Under the pieces are notes generated by a model that saw only the letters and a list, made by a program, of their open reading frames with translations, searched no databases and was not told the DNA's origin. A DNA stretch of 64,000 bases from NCBI GenBank assembly GCA_020638065.1, contig JACKJG010000006.1:1-64000 (forward strand). The letters are read 5' to 3'. The translations under genes and the position numbers were made by a program. This DNA comes from Hyphomicrobiaceae bacterium. Lineage in GTDB: Bacteria; Pseudomonadota; Alphaproteobacteria; Rhizobiales; Devosiaceae. Below are positions 58,850 to 64,000 of this stretch, piece by piece (the first letter of the stretch is position 1; each line of letters starts with the position of its first letter).

Positions 58850-59818
58850 CTAGAGCCAACCCAGCTTCTTGACGATGAGAAAGGGCAGGACGGCCGAAAT
58901 CAGCATCAGAACAAGAACGGCTGGATAGGCCCAGGGCAGGCTGAGCTCCGGCATGTAATGAAAGTTCATGCCGTAGAGTGAGGCGATCAGGGTCGGCGGC
59001 ATGAAGATGACGGCAACGACCGAGAAGAACTTGATGATCGTATTCTGTTCGACCGTCATCAGGCCAAGGGTTGCATCGAACAGAAAGCCGATTTTCCCGT
59101 TCTGTGCATCGGCATAGTCGAGAAGCGACTTGATATCGGTGCCCAGAATGGTGATGCGGGTGCTCATGGCCTTGGTGTTGAGGGCGCGCGCTTCGCTGCG
59201 GTCGAGATAATCGTCGAGCCGGGTCAGGGTCACCAGCGCCGCCCGGATGCGCGAAACCGCGTCGCCCTTTCGGCCCAGATTGCTCAGGATCGGTTTGAAA
59301 TCGTCACCCCTGGCGCCGCGTCCGCCGCTGCGCCCGAAGATCGACGCCGAAATGGCATCAATATCCCGGTCCAGCCGTTCGAGCGCATCCGCCATGCGGT
59401 CGACAACGGCTTCGAGCAGACTGATGAGCACCTGGGCGCTGTTCGAGGGTGCCGATCTGGTGCGATTGACGTGGGTGACGAACAGGGTGATCGATTTGGG
59501 TTCGTGATAGCGGACCGTGACCAGCGTTTTGGGGGTGAGCACGAAGGTCACCGGATCGAGCAAGGGTTCGTCGGTTTCCGTCGCCGAGGGAATGATGGCG
59601 GTCATGTAGGCCGCGCCGTTTTCCTCGTAGAGGCGTGACGAGGTTTCGATCTCGACCATTTCCTCGCGGGTCGGAATGTCGATGCCGGTCAGGGCGCCAA
59701 TTTCGTTCTTTTCTTCGATTTCAGGATGAATGAGATCGTACCAGAGGGCCGGCTCCGGCTTGCCGGACGGCGCCTTGGCGACGAACTGGTTCTCTGAATT
59801 CCAATAAGCGAAATGCAT
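58850..59818 (-). CDS. corA: CorA-family magnesium/divalent-cation transporter
   Basis: The 322-residue protein has a large cytoplasmic N-terminal domain and two C-terminal spans with the selectivity motif 'SLYGMNFHYMPE' (Gly-Met-Asn). Helical segment 'EAVVDRMADALERLDRDID' fits the CorA funnel. It moves Mg2+ (and Co2+ or Ni2+) into the cell. The start at 59818 is 'MHFAYWNSENQ'. It is followed on the same strand by a DMT transporter. Confidence 0.93.
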   Translation of the reverse strand: MHFAYWNSENQFVAKAPSGKPEPALWYDLIHPEIEEKNEIGALTGIDIPTREEMVEIETSSRLYEENGAAYMTAIIPSATETDEPLLDPVTFVLTPKTLVTVRYHEPKSITLFVTHVNRTRSAPSNSAQVLISLLEAVVDRMADALERLDRDIDAISASIFGRSGGRGARGDDFKPILSNLGRKGDAVSRIRAALVTLTRLDDYLDRSEARALNTKAMSTRITILGTDIKSLLDYADAQNGKIGFLFDATLGLMTVEQNTIIKFFSVVAVIFMPPTLIASLYGMNFHYMPELSLPWAYPAVLVLMLISAVLPFLIVKKLGWL

Positions 59819-59904
59819 CGGCTCGATCCGAAGAGGCGGGTCGGGTCAGACCAAGCCATTGCCGGGCGGAAAGGTCAAGGGCGCAACGGTCCGGGGTTTG
59901 GTGG

Positions 59905-60834
59905 TCAGGCGCGAGGGTGGGCTTTCTGGTAGGCGGCCAGAAGGTGTTCGGTTTCTATGCGGGTGTAGATTTGCGTGCTCGAGAGCGACGCATGCCCCAG
60001 TAGTTCCTGGATGGCCCTGAGATCGCCACCGCGCCCGAGCAAATGGGTCGCGAACGAGTGGCGCAGCGCATGCGGGGTGGCCGATGGCGGCAGGCCAAGG
60101 GCGGATTTGACCTGCTGCATGCGCGACTGGATGAGCCGGGGTGACAAAACGCCACCGCGAGCCCCGCGGAAAATCGGCTCGGCGGGCCCAAACGCAAAGG
60201 GGACCAGATCAAGATAGGTCTCGATGGCTTTGCGGATTTCAGGAAGAATGGGCACGATGCGGGTCTTGCCGCCCTTTCCGGTGACCCTGAGGCTTTCGGG
60301 TTCGACATCGGTTCTGGTGACGGAAAGCGCTTCGGCGATGCGAAGCCCGGCCCCATAACATAGCGCGATCACAGCCGTGTCTCGGGCGGCGATCCAGGGC
60401 CGGTCTTCGAGATCGTCAATGGATTTGACCGTTGCTCTTGCTTCCGAAACCGTCAGCGCCTTGGGCAGGGCTTTGGGCAGTTTTGGCGATTTGACCAGCG
60501 ACAGCGCCGATGAGACGGCATGATTGTTCGCTTCGAGATAGGCGGCGAAACTCTTGATGGCCGAAAGGGCGCGTGCCAGGGATCGCGAGGAAATTCCCTC
60601 CGACCGGCGTCTGGCCATGAAGGCGCGCAGGTCCGCAGGTTTGAGAGTGGCAAAATGGAAGGGTGCAACCCTCTCGCCGAAATGCTGGTTGAGAAAACCG
60701 AGAAAACCGGAGAGGTCACGCTGATAGGCCTCGATGGTATTTTCGCTGAGGCGGCGGATGCGGGCACGTTCGCTCAACCAGCCGGAGACGAGCTGATTGA
60801 GATCATCGGTCACGAAAAAGGCGCGGTCGGTCAT
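59905..60834 (-). CDS. xerC: Tyrosine recombinase XerC
   Basis: The 309-residue site-specific recombinase resolves chromosome dimers with XerD. Catalytic residues seen: Arg in 'YGAGLRIAEALS', Lys in 'TGKGGKTRIVPI', His-x-x-Arg 'HALRHSFATHLL', His in 'LLGHASLSSTQIY' and the nucleophile Tyr 'QIYTRI'. The N-terminal SAM-like DNA-binding part is complete. It lies opposite priA, the usual neighbour in alphaproteobacteria, so it is the housekeeping copy rather than an integrase. The start could be ATG 60834 or the GTG at 60843. Confidence 0.9.
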   Translation of the reverse strand: MTDRAFFVTDDLNQLVSGWLSERARIRRLSENTIEAYQRDLSGFLGFLNQHFGERVAPFHFATLKPADLRAFMARRRSEGISSRSLARALSAIKSFAAYLEANNHAVSSALSLVKSPKLPKALPKALTVSEARATVKSIDDLEDRPWIAARDTAVIALCYGAGLRIAEALSVTRTDVEPESLRVTGKGGKTRIVPILPEIRKAIETYLDLVPFAFGPAEPIFRGARGGVLSPRLIQSRMQQVKSALGLPPSATPHALRHSFATHLLGRGGDLRAIQELLGHASLSSTQIYTRIETEHLLAAYQKAHPRA

Positions 60835-60914
60835 GTCGGTCACTCTAGCTGGCCGGCGTTAGCGAAGTGCAAAAGTCCTGTTGCCGAATCGGGGCGGCAT
60901 TCTAAGCTCTGGGC

Positions 60915-63101
60915 ATGAGCGAAGACGCGGACATTTTCGGCCCGGGCGACGTGGTGGCGGTTCTGGTGACCGTCAATGTCGAGGTGCCCTATTCCTATCG
61001 GGTGCCTGAGGGCATGCGGGTGGTGCGCGGGTCGATCGTCGAGGTGCCGCTCGGTCCGCGGCCGACGCTTGGGGTGGTCTGGGGCGCACCGAAAGACACG
61101 TTCGCGCACAACCGGCTCAAGGATATCGGCTTTGCCTTCGAGGTGCCGCCTTTTTCCGAGGAGCTGCTGAAGCTGGTCGACTGGGTTGCCCGCTATACGC
61201 TCAACGCGCCGGGCAATGTTCTGCGCGGCGCTCTCAGGGTGCGCGAGGCGCTGGACCCGCCGCGACCTGTGACTGCCTTTCGAAGCACGGGGATCCACCC
61301 GGACCGGATGACCGATGCACGGGTCCGGGTGCTCGAAACGCTGGGCGACGGCATGGCATGGGCCAAGTCCGCGCTGATTGGTGCCAGCGGCGTGTCGCCG
61401 TCGGTGATCGAGGGGCTGGAGCGGACAGGCGCGGTCGAGCGGGTCGTGCTGCCGCCCCCGCCTTCGGTCAGTCTGCCGGACCCCGATCATGCACCGCTCG
61501 ATCTCAACACGCATCAATTGGCGGCGCTCGGACAATTGCGGGAACTCGACATCGACCGGTTCGGCGTTGCCCTGCTCGACGGGGTGACGGGATCAGGCAA
61601 GACCGAGGTCTTTTTCGAGTGTGTGGCCGACACGCTGAGGGCCGGGCGGCAGGCGCTGGTCCTGTTGCCGGAAATCGCCCTGACCCACACGTTTCTGGAC
61701 CGGTTTGCCGAACGGTTCGCCACGCGAGCGGCGGAATGGCATTCGGACATGACGCCGGTGCAGCGGGCGCGCATCTGGCGGGCGGTGGCAAGCGGGGAGG
61801 CGCGGGTGGTGGTCGGCGCGCGGTCGGCCCTGTTCCTGCCGTTTCATGAGCTTGGCCTGATCGTGATCGACGAGGAACATGACGGGGCATTCAAGCAGTC
61901 GGACGGGGTCAATTATCATGCCCGCGACATGGCGGTTGTGCGCGGGCAACTCAACGATGCGCGGGTGATCCTGTCTTCGGCGACGCCGTCGGTCGAAAGC
62001 TACAACAATGCGGAGGCGGGCCGATATCGTCATGTCCGAATCGATGTGCGGCATGACGATGCGCAATTGCCCGACATCCGCGCCATCGACATGCGCGAGG
62101 AGGGTCCCGAGCGCGGGCAATGGATCGCCCCGGCGCTGGCACGGGAGATTTTCGCAACGCTCGATCGTGGCGAGCAGGTGCTTTTGTTTCTCAACCGGCG
62201 CGGTTATGCGCCGCTGACGCTCTGCCGGGCCTGCGGGCACAAATATCAATGTCCAAACTGTTCGAGCTGGCTGGTCGAGCACCGGTTCCGCGGGGTTCTC
62301 AGCTGTCATTATTGCGGGCACGAAATCCGCGTGCCCGAAGTCTGTTCGAATTGCGGGGAACCGGACAGTCTGGTGCCGATCGGTCCGGGAATCGAGCGGG
62401 TGGCCGAGGAGGTTGCCGAGCGTTTTCCGGATGCGTCACGGGTCATCCTCTCGTCGGACATGGGGTCGAACGCGCAATTGCGGGACCGGTTCGCCGAAAT
62501 CGAGCGGGGCGAATATGACCTGATCATCGGCACGCAATTGGTGGCCAAGGGACATCATTTCGAGAAGCTCACCCTGGTCGGTGTGCTCGATGCCGATCTG
62601 GGACTGGCGCATGGCGATCCGCGGGCGGCGGAGAAGACCTTTCAATTGTTGACCCAGGTGACCGGCCGGGCCGGGCGGGCCAGCAAGGCGGGACGGGCCT
62701 ATTTGCAGACCTATCATCCCGAGCATCCCGTGATCGACGCGATGATCCGGGGGGACCGGGAAGCGTTTTATGCCCACGAAATGGCGTCGCGCCGCGAAAC
62801 CGGCATGCCACCTTTCGGGCGGCTGGCGGCGCTGATCGTTTCAGCCAACGAGCACGACGTGGCGATGAATTATGCCAAGCACCTGCTCAGGGTGGCGCCA
62901 CAGGCGGAGGGGGTCAAACTTTTCGGCCCGGTCGACGCGCCGCTCGCCATGGTGCGCGGACGGCATCGCGTCAGGCTATTGGCTCAAAGCGAAAAGAGTT
63001 TCGATCTTTCGAGTTATGTCCGCTTCTGGCTCGGCCATGCCGACAAGATCCGCGGCAATCTCAGGGTTCAGGTCGATATCGATCCGATGAGCTTTTTTTG
63101 A
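60915..63101 (+). CDS. priA: Primosomal replication restart helicase PriA
   Basis: This 728-residue helicase restarts stalled forks. Walker A is 'GVTGSGKT' (223-230), Walker B/DEEH 'IVIDEEHDGAF' (DEEH at 319-322), and the zinc-binding region carries eight cysteines, including 'LCRACGHKYQCPNCSS' and 'LSCHYCGHEI' to 'EVCSNCGEPD'. The N-terminal 3'-DNA-binding domain ('ALVTVNVEVPYSYRVPEG' type) is present as 'VLVTVNVEVPYSYRVPEG'. It starts 81 bases from xerC on the opposite strand and ends two bases before the convergent zincin-like gene. Confidence 0.95.
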   Translation: MSEDADIFGPGDVVAVLVTVNVEVPYSYRVPEGMRVVRGSIVEVPLGPRPTLGVVWGAPKDTFAHNRLKDIGFAFEVPPFSEELLKLVDWVARYTLNAPGNVLRGALRVREALDPPRPVTAFRSTGIHPDRMTDARVRVLETLGDGMAWAKSALIGASGVSPSVIEGLERTGAVERVVLPPPPSVSLPDPDHAPLDLNTHQLAALGQLRELDIDRFGVALLDGVTGSGKTEVFFECVADTLRAGRQALVLLPEIALTHTFLDRFAERFATRAAEWHSDMTPVQRARIWRAVASGEARVVVGARSALFLPFHELGLIVIDEEHDGAFKQSDGVNYHARDMAVVRGQLNDARVILSSATPSVESYNNAEAGRYRHVRIDVRHDDAQLPDIRAIDMREEGPERGQWIAPALAREIFATLDRGEQVLLFLNRRGYAPLTLCRACGHKYQCPNCSSWLVEHRFRGVLSCHYCGHEIRVPEVCSNCGEPDSLVPIGPGIERVAEEVAERFPDASRVILSSDMGSNAQLRDRFAEIERGEYDLIIGTQLVAKGHHFEKLTLVGVLDADLGLAHGDPRAAEKTFQLLTQVTGRAGRASKAGRAYLQTYHPEHPVIDAMIRGDREAFYAHEMASRRETGMPPFGRLAALIVSANEHDVAMNYAKHLLRVAPQAEGVKLFGPVDAPLAMVRGRHRVRLLAQSEKSFDLSSYVRFWLGHADKIRGNLRVQVDIDPMSFF

Positions 63102-63102
63102 T

Positions 63103-63831
63103 CTAGCCGGCGCTTGCCAATAGCTCCTGCAAGGTCGCATTGAAATCGGCGCCCTGGGTCGTTTCATCTACAAGTGCGCGCAGGCCATCGTCGCCGATCG
63201 TGGTCGCGATTTCAGCCACCATATTGCGGGCGGACTGATAGGCTGGCAGGGCGGGAAATTCGTGCAGAAGTTTCAGCCAGTCCCCGGGCGTGATGGCGGT
63301 CAGGGTCAGGGCTTCTTCCTCGGCGGTCGTCGGATCGCGATAGCGGCTGTCGTTGGACCAGTAGACGGCCAGGCCCTCGTTGAACCAGGCAGGCACGGAC
63401 GAGATCAACATGCCGTACCAGCCCAGGCGTGCGGCCAGTTCGGTGTGCATGCGTTCATGCGCAAGAATGGTGGCGTTAAGGCCGTTCGGTCCGACGCGGA
63501 TGATTTCGGCGCCGAAGCTGGTCGCCTTTGCGGTCGAACCGCCGAAGCGCCGGTAGCAATCCCGGGTGCTGCATATGATGTAGCGCGGATGGGCTCGAAG
63601 GGTGCCGTAGAATTCGGCCACGCGGTCGTCGCTGGCCGATACCAGCCATGTGAGCGCCTCGGAATCTTCGGGGGCATCGGTGAAGACATTGTTGCCGATG
63701 TCCTTGAGACCGAAACACTGGGCGCAGAACGCGCGCTGCGGTCCTGGAATGGCTGCGGCGGCCACCCCGGCCCCAACGATCAAGACGATCAGAATGAACG
63801 CAATCCAGCGCAACATCCGGCTCACCAGCAT
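63103..63831 (-). CDS. Membrane-anchored protein with HExxH-like zincin motif
   Basis: The 242-residue protein has one N-terminal membrane span ('MLRWIAFILIVLIVGAGVA') and an exported domain with 'ILAHERMHTELAAR' (His125-Glu126-x-x-His129) followed by 'AWFNEGLAVYWS' (Glu152), the layout of gluzincin metalloproteases; cysteines at 36, 39, 87 and 92 may form two disulfides. No family match is obvious to me. ATG 63831 is preceded by GAG; a second ATG five codons later is possible. Whether it cuts peptides needs checking. Confidence 0.7.
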   Translation of the reverse strand: MLVSRMLRWIAFILIVLIVGAGVAAAAIPGPQRAFCAQCFGLKDIGNNVFTDAPEDSEALTWLVSASDDRVAEFYGTLRAHPRYIICSTRDCYRRFGGSTAKATSFGAEIIRVGPNGLNATILAHERMHTELAARLGWYGMLISSVPAWFNEGLAVYWSNDSRYRDPTTAEEEALTLTAITPGDWLKLLHEFPALPAYQSARNMVAEIATTIGDDGLRALVDETTQGADFNATLQELLASAG

Positions 63832-63915
63832 TTTCGGCTCATGATTTGCAACAAGGGACTTGATGCCCGTGAACGCAAGATGTGGCAAGCGCATGGCGGG
63901 GCGCAATTGTCACAC

Positions 63916-63930
63916 GTCTGTCACACAGAC
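63916..63930. repeat. Short palindrome upstream of the terminal ArsR gene
   Basis: GTCTGT (63916-63921) and ACAGAC (63925-63930) are perfect 6-bp arms around CAC. A second possible dyad, TATCC (63937-63941) / GGATA (63950-63954), overlaps the start codon region. Both are of the size expected for an ArsR operator, but one site is enough to explain binding. Confidence 0.4.
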
Positions 63931-63947
63931 AAAATATATCCGTGATT

Positions 63948-64000
63948 ATGGATAAGTCATTGGCGCTTGCGGCGCTGTCCGCGCTTTCGAACGAGACCCG
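63948..64000 (+). CDS. ArsR-family transcriptional regulator (start only, cut by window edge)
   Basis: Seventeen codons remain: they read 'MDKSLALAALSALSNETR', the typical N-terminus of ArsR proteins just before the first helix. The rest is outside the window. A GTG at 63942 is also in frame. Palindromes lie directly upstream. The call depends on this short stretch. Confidence 0.6.
   Translation, partial: MDKSLALAALSALSNET

Noticed and set aside
54883..60834. tRNA-Leu plus a tyrosine recombinase as a possible genomic island
   Set aside because: The recombinase is the housekeeping XerC beside priA, 5 kb away, and no att-like repeat of the tRNA 3' end was seen.
1..64000. CRISPR arrays, insertion sequences, rRNA operons, prophage
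   Set aside because: No regularly spaced repeats, transposase motifs, rRNA-like sequence or phage structural genes were seen on either strand.

Overview
The window is a GC-rich, gene-dense stretch of bacterial chromosome. It looks like an alphaproteobacterium of the Hyphomicrobiales (Rhizobiales). The signs are a CpdR-type cell-cycle response regulator, DUF3422, DUF2125 and TIGR01244-type proteins, a pyruvate carboxylase, ftsE-ftsX-plsC clustering, an MJ0042 zinc-ribbon protein and a twin-transmembrane protein beside a PduO-type adenosyltransferase. A Devosiaceae-like organism (Devosia or Pelagibacterium) is a reasonable but unproven guess. The two betaine-type binding proteins would fit a salt-exposed lifestyle.

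Layout. 1-9.5 kb is transport: the end of a branched-chain amino-acid permease (livH, livM), a MerR/TipAS regulator with its own 19-bp-spacer promoter, a lower-GC HNH gene that looks imported, a Liv-type binding protein, and a betaine-type ABC system with two binding proteins, a hairpin, a permease and an ATPase. 9.6-17 kb holds a small phosphatase/sulfurtransferase-like gene, pyc, a TfoX-type gene, DUF1232, DUF3422 and a Bcr/CflA pump. 17.0-21.7 kb is a nine-gene, tightly overlapping minus-strand operon headed by an ArsR repressor and holding four AHSA1/SRPBCC paralogues plus hydrolase, DUF1801, YdeI-like and DUF4287 genes. 21.8-36 kb is mainly housekeeping (ispG, a patatin, MOSC, a polyprenyl synthase, mtgA, rpmF, fumC, gloB, hisC, a prephenate dehydrogenase, chaC, plsC). 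36-45 kb has ftsX-ftsE, a zinc-ribbon membrane protein, cpdR, an LrgA/LrgB pair, a MerR-MFS divergent pair, and lysA and argH. 45-54.8 kb has tlpA, an acetyltransferase, a rhomboid, a corrinoid adenosyltransferase, a decayed LysR gene beside its former divergent target, gluQ, an AlkA-type glycosylase, an esterase, an HNH protein, dsbB and a YqaA-type protein. 54.9-64 kb has tRNA-Leu(CAA), an 890-residue secreted protein made of twelve cysteine-paired repeats, a DMT transporter, corA, a xerC-type recombinase, priA, a membrane-anchored zincin-like protein and the first codons of an ArsR regulator at the right edge.

Most genes are ordinary. The items most worth following are the twelve-repeat exported protein, the ArsR-led operon with four SRPBCC paralogues, the two MerR promoters with exact 19-bp spacers, the LysR pseudogene that still shows its full length through at least five reading-frame changes, and the low-GC HNH gene. 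No CRISPR array, insertion sequence, rRNA or prophage was seen, and no stretch over 300 bases lacks a gene or gene remnant.
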